Shown here: positions 1 to 5,557 of the stretch, in pieces
How positions within the stretch are numbered: position 1 is the first letter of the stretch
Layout: every line of letters starts with the position of its first letter
Source: Oscillospiraceae bacterium
GTDB lineage: Bacteria > Bacillota > Clostridia > Oscillospirales > Oscillospiraceae
DNA: 7,845 nt
Assembly (NCBI GenBank): GCA_009776905.1
Contig: WRMX01000129.1
Span: 1 to 7,845 of the forward strand
Direction: 5' to 3'
The notes under the pieces: generated by a model
Database searches by the model: none
The model's input: only the letters and a program-made list of their open reading frames with translations
What the model was told of the DNA's origin: nothing
Made by a program: the position numbers and the translations under genes

Positions 1-283
1 AGTTCCATAGCGGTCAACGTTAGTATGAAACGCCTTTGTTTGAGGTCTATTTGTCGCAACCTTCTTTTCGCTTAATTAGCTCGAGGATGGCCTGTATCTG
101 CTCGATATTCTCACCTCTCCTAATTTTCTCACACAAACTTCCCTCCGTATTTATGGCGTTTCCCGGTTTAACGTCCACACCCCTTACTACTGTGGAACTT
201 ACTTTGGGAATTTACGTTATTGTTACGGCGCGTATCTAACGTGGGGGTTCCACCCAGTACCGAGCGTAAAAGCATGGATAGCA
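1..283. other. AT-richer left edge with no recognised gene
   Basis: This stretch lies downstream of the M24 peptidase gene and is clearly poorer in G+C than the rest (about 44% over 1-240 by hand count). On the minus strand, 47-211 is open for 54 codons and reads like protein: it contains the strings VVRGVDVKPGNAINTEG and IEQIQAILELIKRKEGCDK and ends at a TAG. It has no good start. An in-frame GTG at 176-178 has a purine run (AAGGGG) only 1 nt upstream, and an in-frame TTG at codon 25 follows GGAGGG. A second minus-strand frame (168-275, 35 codons from an ATG) overlaps it in another phase. I recognise neither. The segment could be the tail of a degraded gene, a mobile-element remnant, or non-coding sequence. 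No hairpin with a T-run was seen to end the operon here. Confidence 0.4.
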
Positions 284-1393
284 CTACAGCACTATAAGGT
301 TCTTCGGCAGCTTTGTGATGTTCTCGCAGCCGTTTTCGGTGATGTATATGACATCCTCGATCCTGACGCCGTAACGTCCGGGGAGGTATATCCCCGGCTC
401 CGCCGATATGATTGCGCCCGCCTGCAAGACGTCCTTGGAGATCGGGGAGGCGGTGGGCGCCTCGTGCACCTGTATGCCGACGCCATGCCCGAAACCGTGC
501 CCGAAATATTCGCCGTAGCCCGCGTCCTTAATGACGTCACGCGCTGCCGCATCGACCTGGCTGGCGGCAATGCCGGCGCGGGCGGCGTTGATGCCCGCTT
601 CCTGCGCTTTGAGCACCGTGTCGTAGACCTTGGCCATCTCCTCGTCAGGCGCTCCTATGCAAAGCGTCCGTGTGGTGTCGCTGCACCATCCGTCATATCT
701 GGCGCCGAAGTCGATCGTCAAAAAGCCTTTGCCGATTTTGACGTTCCCGGGCACGCCGTGGGGCATGCTGGATTTCGGGCCTGAGACTATGATGGGGTCG
801 AAAGATTTGTCGTCCGCTCCGTTTTTGAGCAGGCGGTATATGAGCTCCGCCGCGAGATCCTTTTCCGTCATGTCCGTCGATATCAGCGGCAGTATCTCGT
901 TGAATGATTTTTCGGAGATTCTTTGCGCTTCAATCATTATTTCGAGCGCGTCGGATGATTTTATCATGCGAAGGTCGTTAAGCAGCTTTTGCGCGGGCAT
1001 CAGCTCGATGCGCGTTGAAGGGCTGCGCCCGGGCTCTATTTCGCGAAGCTCGGACGAGAGTTTTTCGTCCCATTCGTGGTATTTTGTGTATGACAATGAT
1101 GAGTCTTCAAAACCGATTGAGTTGATGTGCTTTTCTGCGATTATGGAAGCTATCTGCTTTGTATATGTGGAATCGTTCGTCACCAATTTCACATAAGCAT
1201 CGGATATTGCGGCTGTGGCGGCTTCTATATATCGCATGTCGGTATAGAACCACGCTTCGCTTGATGTTACAAGGAGGGCGCCGTCGCTGGTCTCGAATCC
1301 CGTGGCGAAGAGCCTGTTTTCGGGGCTGAGGATGAGCAGCGCGTCAAATTCCTCATTTGCGACGGAGCGTTTAATCGCGGCGATATTATTCAT
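284..1393 (-). CDS. pepP: Xaa-Pro aminopeptidase (M24 family metallopeptidase)
   Basis: This is a cytoplasmic peptidase that removes an N-terminal residue preceding proline, helping to recycle peptides. From the chosen ATG it is 369 aa, a usual length for the short bacillar/clostridial form. Residues 1 to about 130 look like the creatinase N-domain, and about 140-369 are the pita-bread catalytic domain. All five metal ligands are visible: D228 in TIDFGA, D239 in CSDTTRT, H303 in GHGFGHGVG, E332 in SAEPGIY and E346 in GVRIED. The accessory histidines H212 (MPHG), H299 and H310 are also present. The frame stays open upstream to 1465, but the ATG at 1391-1393 fits the family N-terminus (MNNIAAIKRS). 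It overlaps the yqeG stop by 8 nt, and its nearest purine run is about 16 nt upstream, so translational coupling is likely. It is last in the glyA operon. The family is sure; pepP versus pepQ (prolidase) is a name-level uncertainty. Confidence 0.93.
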   Translation of the reverse strand: MNNIAAIKRSVANEEFDALLILSPENRLFATGFETSDGALLVTSSEAWFYTDMRYIEAATAAISDAYVKLVTNDSTYTKQIASIIAEKHINSIGFEDSSLSYTKYHEWDEKLSSELREIEPGRSPSTRIELMPAQKLLNDLRMIKSSDALEIMIEAQRISEKSFNEILPLISTDMTEKDLAAELIYRLLKNGADDKSFDPIIVSGPKSSMPHGVPGNVKIGKGFLTIDFGARYDGWCSDTTRTLCIGAPDEEMAKVYDTVLKAQEAGINAARAGIAASQVDAAARDVIKDAGYGEYFGHGFGHGVGIQVHEAPTASPISKDVLQAGAIISAEPGIYLPGRYGVRIEDVIYITENGCENITKLPKNLIVL

Positions 1394-1916
1394 CGTAGTA
1401 CATTGAACGCCTTTCTTTATATGTTTTGACCGCGCACATCGCGCGGAATGGTAATTCGATCGCATAACGCAGCAGAAAGAGCGGGTTGCGAAGATCGAGC
1501 GGGCGGACGATGATCGATGTCGTACCGGCGCGGTTGGCGGCGATGACGTCCGTATATGCTTGGTCGCCGACTAGCGCGGACTCGGAAGAGGCGAACCCGC
1601 AGGTTTCGAGCGCTTGCCGCACTCCACGGGGGGACGGCTTGCGCGCGATTTTTATATAGCCGACCCCGAGCGGCGCGGCAAATGCTTCGACGCGGTCTTT
1701 GCGCCTGCTGTTGGAGACTATATGAAGCGCGATGCCGTTTTCCGCCATCATCGATGCCCATTGGAGCAAGGCCGCTGACGGCGCCGGCTCGCTGTATTTG
1801 GCGATCGTGTTGTCCAGGTCGAGCATCAGGAATTTGATGCCGTGATTATTCAGAAAAGCCGGCGTGATGTCGGCGTATTTTCTGAACGCATGCCGGGGGA
1901 CAGGAGAGTGCTTCAT
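1386..1916 (-). CDS. yqeG: YqeG family HAD IIIA-type phosphatase
   Basis: This 176-aa protein belongs to the haloacid dehalogenase superfamily. Motif I is DLDNT (D33, D35), with D33 the expected nucleophile. Motif II is the Ser of VSNS (S69), motif III the Lys of ARKPSP (K93), and motif IV is GDQAYTD (D118, D123). The N-terminal DITPAFLNNHGIK and C-terminal LDLRNPLFLLRYAIELP are typical of YqeG rather than other HAD groups. The physiological substrate is not settled as far as I know; related YqeG-like enzymes have been linked to phosphatidylglycerophosphate dephosphorylation. The start at 1914-1916 has an AAGG Shine-Dalgarno 6 nt upstream. Codons 1-16 and the ribosome-binding site lie inside the downstream copy of a 62-bp tandem duplication. 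The TGA of a 21-codon upstream ORF overlaps this ATG as ATGA. The 3' end overlaps the M24 peptidase start by 8 nt. Confidence 0.92.
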   Translation of the reverse strand: MKHSPVPRHAFRKYADITPAFLNNHGIKFLMLDLDNTIAKYSEPAPSAALLQWASMMAENGIALHIVSNSRRKDRVEAFAAPLGVGYIKIARKPSPRGVRQALETCGFASSESALVGDQAYTDVIAANRAGTTSIIVRPLDLRNPLFLLRYAIELPFRAMCAVKTYKERRSMYYDE

Positions 1917-1994
1917 GGCTGACCTTGTCTTTCGGCGTATTTTCTGAACGCATAACGGGGGGCGGGGGAGTGCTTCATGGCTGACCTTGTCTTT
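1871..1994. repeat. Imperfect 62-bp direct tandem duplication
   Basis: Positions 1871-1932 and 1933-1994 are two adjacent direct copies that match at 57 of 62 positions by hand alignment. The five differences cluster in 20 bases (copy 1 at 1891-1910). Each copy, read on the minus strand, holds the last 16 nt of the DUF951 coding frame before the ATG, including the AAGG site, and the first 46 nt of yqeG. A shared CGA lies at both ends of the unit, compatible with slippage at microhomology. Confidence 0.93.
1913..1978 (-). CDS. 21-codon upstream ORF made by tandem duplication of the yqeG start
   Basis: This short frame begins at what was probably the original yqeG start codon. Its ATG overlaps the TGA of the DUF951 gene as ATGA and has the same AAGG ribosome-binding site 6 nt upstream. 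It reads MKHSPAPRYAFRKYA, the same as the yqeG N-terminus except at two positions, then ERQGQP, which repeats the last residues of the DUF951 protein, then stops. The repeat period is 62 bp, which is not a multiple of three, so this start no longer reads into yqeG. Its TGA overlaps the present yqeG ATG. Ribosomes could therefore terminate and restart three times in a row. No function is expected of the peptide itself; its effect would be on yqeG translation. Expression is inferred, not shown. Confidence 0.45.
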   Translation of the reverse strand: MKHSPAPRYAFRKYAERQGQP

Positions 1995-2163
1995 CGATAT
2001 CTTTGATGCTTTTCTCTATCTTGCTGCGCGGGGCCATGATTTCATGGCCGCATCCAAGGCATTTCAGCTTGAAGTCGGCCCCAATCCTCAGTGTGGTCCA
2101 TCGGAAGGAGCCGCACGGGTGCTGCTTTTTAAGTTTCAGCACGTCGCCGACAGAGATGTTCAT
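1975..2163 (-). CDS. DUF951 family zinc-ribbon-like protein
   Basis: This is a small cytoplasmic protein of 62 aa from the chosen ATG. The order of motifs matches the DUF951 family: VGDVLKLKKQHPCGS at residues 5-19, then RIGADFKLKCLGCGHEIM at 26-43, then PRSKIEK. C17, C35 and C38, with H15 or H40, could bind zinc, which is an inference from residue pattern. The family has no established function that I know of; metal or nucleic-acid binding is a guess. The frame extends upstream to 2193 inside glyA, but the ATG at 2161-2163 gives the usual family start (MNISVGDV). It lies 2 nt after the glyA stop with no clear Shine-Dalgarno, so it probably depends on ribosomes finishing glyA. The C-terminal ERQGQP is the part copied by the 62-bp duplication. 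Confidence 0.88.
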   Translation of the reverse strand: MNISVGDVLKLKKQHPCGSFRWTTLRIGADFKLKCLGCGHEIMAPRSKIEKSIKDIERQGQP

Positions 2164-2165
2164 GC

Positions 2166-3413
2166 TTATTCGTAAAGAGGGTGCGTTTCGCACAATTTAT
2201 TTACTTCATTGCGGATATAATCAGCTTTGCCGGAATGGTCGGAGGCTGTGAGGTATATCAGCTCCGCGACTTTTTGCATGTCGCCTTCTAGGAATCCCCG
2301 GCTTGTCGCGGCGGGCGTACCCAGGCGGATCCCGCTTGTCACGGAGGCGGCTTGAGGGTCGTTCGGAATTTTATTTTTATTGGCCGTTATATACACAGAG
2401 TCGAGCATTTGCTCCATTTCGCGGCCCGTGACGTTGAACTTGCGCAGGTCCACGAGCATGAGGTGGTTGTCCGTGCCGCCCGACACGAGGTCAAAGCCGC
2501 GGGCGATGAGAGACTCGGCGAGGGCTTTCGCGTTGCTGCGAATCTGTCGCTGATATGTTTTGAACTCGGGTTTGAGCGCTTCGCCAAAAGCGATGGCTTT
2601 CGCCGCGATGATATGCATGAGCGGGCCGCCTTGCGCGCCAGGGAAGACAGCTGAATCGATTTTTTTTGCGAGGGACTCGTCATTGGTGAGGATGAACCCG
2701 GCGCGGGGGCCGCGCAGAGTCTTGTGGGTAGTGCTGGTGACTATGTCGGCATATGGCAGCGGGCTCGGATGCTCGCCCGCGGCGATGAGGCCACTGATGT
2801 GCGCTGTGTCGACCATGAGGTATGCGCCGACTTCCTTCGCGATTTCGGAAAACTTTTGAAAATCGATGATGCGCGGATATGCCGACGCGCCCGCGATGAT
2901 CATTTTTGGCTTGTGCTGCTTTGCGAGCTTGAACACTTCGTCATAGTCTATGAGGTCGGTTTCGGGGGAGACGCCATATGAGACGATGTTGTAGTATTTG
3001 CCGGAATAATTGGCCGCGCTGCCGTGAGTGAGGTGGCCGCCGTGGTCGAGGTTCATGCCAAGGACGGTATCGCCCGGGTTGCATAGGACCATATATGCAA
3101 CGTAGTTTGCTGAAGCGCCTGAATGAGGCTGGACGTTTGCGTATTTCGCGCCGAAGAGCTCGCACGCGCGTTTTATGGCGATAGACTCAACGGTGTCGAC
3201 CTCTTCGCAACCGCCGTAGTAGCGGTGGCCGGGGTATCCTTCGGCATATTTGTTGGTGAGCACTGAACCTGCGGCTGCCAGGACGGCTTCGCTGACAAAG
3301 TTTTCGGACGCTATGAGCTCGATGTGCCTGCGCTGGCGGGCGAATTCACGCTCTATTGCTTGTCCTACTTCCGGGTCGCTTGCTGATATCAGCGACATCA
3401 TTTCTCTTACCAC
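2166..3413 (-). CDS. glyA: Serine hydroxymethyltransferase
   Basis: This PLP enzyme interconverts serine plus tetrahydrofolate with glycine plus 5,10-methylenetetrahydrofolate. It is the main source of one-carbon units for purine, thymidylate and methionine synthesis. It has 415 aa, a full-length bacterial SHMT. Visible signatures are IELIASENF (residues 31-39), EGYPGHRYYGG (58-68), NVQPHSGASAN (93-103), MVDTAHISGLIA (200-211, with D202 and H205 at the cofactor) and the PLP-lysine motif TSTTHKTLRGPR (226-237, K231). The C-terminal SGIRLGTPAATSRG carries the substrate-carboxylate arginine. The start is GTG at 3411-3413, chosen because GGAGG sits 7 nt upstream. An ATG four codons later has a much poorer site. 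It leads the operon with DUF951, yqeG and the M24 peptidase, transcribed from the promoter at 3503-3531. Confidence 0.97.
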   Translation of the reverse strand: MVREMMSLISASDPEVGQAIEREFARQRRHIELIASENFVSEAVLAAAGSVLTNKYAEGYPGHRYYGGCEEVDTVESIAIKRACELFGAKYANVQPHSGASANYVAYMVLCNPGDTVLGMNLDHGGHLTHGSAANYSGKYYNIVSYGVSPETDLIDYDEVFKLAKQHKPKMIIAGASAYPRIIDFQKFSEIAKEVGAYLMVDTAHISGLIAAGEHPSPLPYADIVTSTTHKTLRGPRAGFILTNDESLAKKIDSAVFPGAQGGPLMHIIAAKAIAFGEALKPEFKTYQRQIRSNAKALAESLIARGFDLVSGGTDNHLMLVDLRKFNVTGREMEQMLDSVYITANKNKIPNDPQAASVTSGIRLGTPAATSRGFLEGDMQKVAELIYLTASDHSGKADYIRNEVNKLCETHPLYE

Positions 3414-3420
3414 TGACGTT

Positions 3421-3425
3421 CCTCC
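3421..3425 (-). promoter_or_regulatory. glyA ribosome-binding site that decides a GTG start
   Basis: GGAGG on the minus strand lies exactly 7 nt before GTG at 3413. The first in-frame ATG (3399-3401) would be 19 nt away, so GTG is preferred. Confidence 0.85.
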
Positions 3426-3465
3426 ATATTTCGATATATCGTATCGTGATTTGCTTGCTACTGTC

Positions 3466-3486
3466 CACGCCCTTGCGCCCGGCGTG
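3466..3486 (-). promoter_or_regulatory. Hairpin in the glyA 5' leader
   Basis: Read on the minus strand, CACGCC (3481-3486) can pair with GGCGTG (3466-3471) around a 9-nt loop. It lies in the roughly 80-nt leader between the predicted transcription start (near 3496) and the GTG start. It has no following T-run, and I see no recognisable folate, glycine or SAM riboswitch core. Any regulatory role is speculative. Confidence 0.3.
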
Positions 3487-3502
3487 TAACTTTTGCTAAG
3501 CC

Positions 3503-3531
3503 ATTATACAGAATTGGTTTTGCCTTTTCAA
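3503..3531 (-). promoter_or_regulatory. SigA/sigma-70-type promoter of the glyA operon
   Basis: On the minus strand, TTGAAA (-35, 3526-3531) is followed by exactly 17 nt and a perfect TATAAT (-10, 3503-3508). This is one mismatch from the full consensus at optimal spacing. Transcription would start near 3496, giving a leader of about 80 nt before the glyA GTG. It is the only strong promoter seen for the four-gene minus-strand operon. Confidence 0.85.
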
Positions 3532-3575
3532 CTGATTGTGTAGAGTTTTTGGAAATAATAGTGAAAATTTTTGAA

Positions 3576-3584
3576 TGTTATGAT
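3576..3584 (+). promoter_or_regulatory. Possible extended -10 promoter for nth
   Basis: TGtTATGAT on the plus strand fits an extended -10 element. No good -35 lies 16-18 nt upstream. A start near 3591 would leave a leader of about 78 nt before nth. The region is AT-rich and sits between divergent genes, which supports but does not prove a promoter here. Confidence 0.35.
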
Positions 3585-3668
3585 AATATGGGAAGGCATG
3601 GAGGCCTCACGCCGGGATCGGATCAGCCGGTCATGGCACGGAATGCTGCGTATGGGGGGCGGGCGTAT

Positions 3669-4307
3669 ATGCTTTCGGAGTCTCGCATTAGTGAAATCAT
3701 TCGATTGTTGAAGGAGCAGTACCCTGTTCCTTATTGCGCTTTGGAATATGACAAGGATTATGAGCTTTTGTTTTCGGCGCGCTTATCCGCGCAATGCACC
3801 GATGCCCGGGTAAATACGATTACGCCTGTGCTATTTTCGCGATATCCTACGCTTGATGCGATCGCCGGCGCGGAGCTCGCGGATATCGAGAAGATCATTT
3901 ACTCTTGCGGGTTTTTCAGATCGAAAGCGCGCGACATTGTTGCGGCTGCAGCGATGCTGATTTCAGATTTTGGAGGGCGGGTCCCGGACAACATGGACGA
4001 TTTGCTGCGGCTTCCGGGGGTCGGCAGAAAGACGGCGAACCTTTTGCTTGGCGACATCTATCATTTGCCTGCTGTCGTCGTTGATACGCATTGCATTAGG
4101 TTGGCGAATCGCATCGGGCTTGTGGAGACCAAGGATCCGTACAAAATTGAGGTTTTGCTGCGGGAGTTGCTTCCGCCGGAGGAGTCGTCCGATTTTTGCC
4201 ATCGGCTTGTCTTGCATGGGCGCGAGGTGTGTCCTGCAGGAAGGCCTGCATGCCATTCGTGCTGCATCGCCGGGTTTTGCGATACGGGGCGCGGGGCGGT
4301 GCTGTGA
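3669..4307 (+). CDS. nth: Endonuclease III (DNA N-glycosylase / AP lyase)
   Basis: This base-excision-repair enzyme removes oxidised pyrimidines and nicks the abasic site. From the chosen ATG it is 212 aa, against 211 for E. coli Nth, and the key residues fall one position off the E. coli numbering. The helix-hairpin-helix LPGVGRKTANLLL contains the catalytic lysine (K121). VDTHCIRLANR contains the catalytic aspartate (D139). The C-terminus has the 4Fe-4S ligands C188, C195, C198 and C204 in the spacing C-x6-C-x2-C-x5-C (CPAGRPACHSCCIAGFC). The substrate-groove stretch LSAQCTDARVN is present. The frame is open from 3549 with upstream TTG and ATG codons, but the added 40 residues are unlike any Nth N-terminus. 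The ATG at 3669, after a G-rich run at 3654-3659, is preferred. It is divergent from glyA. Confidence 0.96.
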   Translation: MLSESRISEIIRLLKEQYPVPYCALEYDKDYELLFSARLSAQCTDARVNTITPVLFSRYPTLDAIAGAELADIEKIIYSCGFFRSKARDIVAAAAMLISDFGGRVPDNMDDLLRLPGVGRKTANLLLGDIYHLPAVVVDTHCIRLANRIGLVETKDPYKIEVLLRELLPPEESSDFCHRLVLHGREVCPAGRPACHSCCIAGFCDTGRGAVL

Positions 4308-4330
4308 TGCGTTGCGGTGACGCGGCGACA

Positions 4331-4405
4331 CGAAGCTTTGCGACGTTCGGGGAAGATGTGGGTTTGAGCGTGGATTGCTTCGTCACTACGTTCCTCGCAA
4401 AGACG
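4331..4405. repeat. REP-like palindromic intergenic sequence
   Basis: In the nth to small-protein gap, 4373-4405 reads GATTGCTTCGTCACTACG followed by TTCCTCGCAAAGACG. This closely resembles a dispersed palindromic intergenic sequence I recall from several bacterial phyla (GATTGCTTCGTC...CTCGCAATGACG). It can fold on itself through TTGC/GCAA with an inner CGT/ACG. An upstream half provides inverted partners: CTTTGCGA at 4336-4343 pairs with TCGCAAAG at 4395-4402, and CGAAGC at 4331-4336 pairs with GCTTCG at 4377-4382. Membership of a repeat family is from memory and not checked. Confidence 0.45.
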
Positions 4406-4473
4406 TGGGTGGACAGAGGCGGTGCGGTGCGGAGCCTCTCGTTAGCGGAAATATAATTGGAGGTCGGTTAAGA

Positions 4474-4683
4474 ATGTTGTTTGACAAAAATATCGAGCCT
4501 AGTTGTGCGTATTGCCATCACGGCACCGCGCTCGGGCACGACGAATATGCTTGTATTAAGAATGGGCTTATGAGCGGGGCGGGCTCTTGCAAGTCGTTTC
4601 GCTACGAGCCGACAAGGCGGGTGCCTCAGGCCCTGCCGAGGTTTGTTTCTCATGAGATGAATGATGAGGATTTCAACGTGTAG
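4474..4683 (+). CDS. Conserved small four-cysteine protein of unknown function
   Basis: This 69-aa protein starts MLFDKNIEPSCAYCHHGTAL. It has four cysteines at 11, 14, 27 and 39 (C-x2-C-x12-C-x11-C), a plausible structural zinc site. These are followed by FRYEPTRRVP and an acidic tail (NDEDFNV). I recall similar proteins annotated as hypothetical across anaerobic clostridia, sharing the MLFDKN..PSCAYC start, the SFRYEPTRRVP centre and an EEDF-like end. I know of no assigned function. The ATG at 4474 has GGAGG at 4459-4463, 10 nt upstream. The open frame begins earlier (4375), but that part overlaps the palindromic repeat and lacks protein character. It lies 166 nt after nth on the same strand and may share its transcript. 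A hairpin begins directly after its stop codon. Confidence 0.85.
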   Translation: MLFDKNIEPSCAYCHHGTALGHDEYACIKNGLMSGAGSCKSFRYEPTRRVPQALPRFVSHEMNDEDFNV

Positions 4684-4702
4684 GGGCGATTATCAATCGC
4701 CC
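4684..4702. repeat. Perfect 8-bp hairpin abutting a stop codon
   Basis: GGGCGATT (4684-4691), loop ATC, then AATCGCCC (4695-4702). It starts at the base after the TAG of the small Cys protein, between convergent genes. No T-run follows on either strand (AAAAC follows on the plus strand), so it is not a textbook intrinsic terminator. It may protect the 3' end or be a dispersed hairpin element. Confidence 0.6.
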
Positions 4703-4789
4703 AAAACGGAAGGATAACAATTCACGCCCGGTGAGGTGGGAAGGGTTTGAAACAATAGCACGGAACGCCTTGAAAGGTTCCTGCGATGA

Positions 4790-5557
4790 TCATCCCGGCA
4801 GGAGGTCGGTGCCATCGGGCAAGGTGAACGCGGTGGGGTCGATGGCGCCTATCGAGCAATCGCCGGATGCCATGCTGTAGACAAGGTCGCCATATTCATC
4901 GTATTCCTCGGCGCCCGTGACTAACCCCACGTCCAGCGAAACATAGAACACGCGCATATAGCCCGTCGTTCGAGAGCGGCACATTGCATATATGCAGTCT
5001 TCGCCTCCGTATTCTACATACCCGGCTTCAACGATATCATCACGGCTGATGGACAGCAGGTCTTCATACGTGATAATCATCTGCCATTCGTCAACGTCTT
5101 TATAAACGCCGTCGGCAGCGAGTTCATCGCTTGCATACGGCGTTTTGTCTCCGGAATACCATATATAGAGCATGTCTTCAGTGATTATGACACGTTTATC
5201 TTCGCCCATGGGGCGCATGATCCACAACGAGGACAGATCGTCGTGGACAGAGACGTCGATGGTGTATTCCGCCTGCCCGCCCGCCCAATAGGTGCATACG
5301 TAAATCCCTCGGCTGTATGTGGATGGGCGCTTGAGCGTGGAAACGACCTGCTGTATCGTTTCTGCCGTGACTTCGACGCGATCGGGAACTTCCGGGTCTG
5401 TTTCGACGGGGGTTTCCGAGATGGTAGGCTGAGGCACCGGAAGGGGGATCGCGGCATCGTCGCGCCGCAAGTATGAGGTCAGCAGCATTGCGCCTATGAC
5501 GGCGCCGATAAAGAGTATGCCGAATATCGTGATTCCGGCAATCCGCTTGAGGCTCAT
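4790..5557 (-). CDS. Membrane-anchored extracytoplasmic protein, possibly LolA-like
   Basis: I do not recognise this 255-aa protein by name. Residues 1-5 are short and basic. Residues 6-28 form one hydrophobic helix (IAGITIFGILFIGAVIGAML) with no lipobox cysteine, so it is an uncleaved N-terminal anchor with the rest outside the cell. Residues 33-62 are a Pro/Thr/Glu-rich linker. The outer domain has alternating strand-like segments: YVCTYWAG, SSLWIMRPM, KRVIITEDMLYIWYSG and YMRVFYVSLDVGLVTGAEEYDEYGDLVYSM. This pattern of surfaces, a displayed residue and a closing EYDEYGDLVYSM resembles LolA/LppX-like lipid- or lipoprotein-binding folds; this is an inference from appearance only. Four cysteines (88, 188, 193, 234) could form disulfides. 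Its ATG overlaps the TGA of the WecA/TagO-type gene as ATGA, so the two are probably translated together, hinting at an envelope role. Confidence 0.8.
   Translation of the reverse strand: MSLKRIAGITIFGILFIGAVIGAMLLTSYLRRDDAAIPLPVPQPTISETPVETDPEVPDRVEVTAETIQQVVSTLKRPSTYSRGIYVCTYWAGGQAEYTIDVSVHDDLSSLWIMRPMGEDKRVIITEDMLYIWYSGDKTPYASDELAADGVYKDVDEWQMIITYEDLLSISRDDIVEAGYVEYGGEDCIYAMCRSRTTGYMRVFYVSLDVGLVTGAEEYDEYGDLVYSMASGDCSIGAIDPTAFTLPDGTDLLPG

Noticed and set aside
27..162. GAAACGCC (27-34) and GGCGTTTC (155-162) as terminal inverted repeats of a small element
   Set aside because: An 8-bp match 120 bp apart is near chance level, with no target-site duplication or transposase.
36..239. Plus-strand 67-aa open frame at the left edge
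   Set aside because: It has no ribosome site, its hydrophobic composition is atypical for a gene, and it is antisense to a more protein-like minus-strand frame.
630..1196. Long plus-strand frame (188 codons) inside the M24 peptidase gene
   Set aside because: It is antisense to a gene with all catalytic residues intact and has no motif of its own; it is a codon-bias shadow.
1394..1465. 24-residue N-terminal extension of the M24 peptidase
   Set aside because: It lies entirely within yqeG, is unlike the family N-terminus, and the ATG at 1393 gives a normal overlap and length.
3549..3668. N-terminal extension of endonuclease III from upstream TTG/ATG codons
   Set aside because: The 40 extra residues resemble no Nth N-terminus. 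Starting at 3669 gives family length and E. coli-like residue numbering.
4415..4439. AGAGGC/GCCTCT inverted repeat as terminator of nth
   Set aside because: The stem is only 6 bp, the loop is 13 nt and no T-run follows, so terminator status cannot be supported.
4452..4457. TATAAT just upstream of the small Cys protein
   Set aside because: Transcription would start near 4464, after the GGAGG site at 4459-4463, and no -35 lies at proper spacing. It is unlikely to serve this gene.
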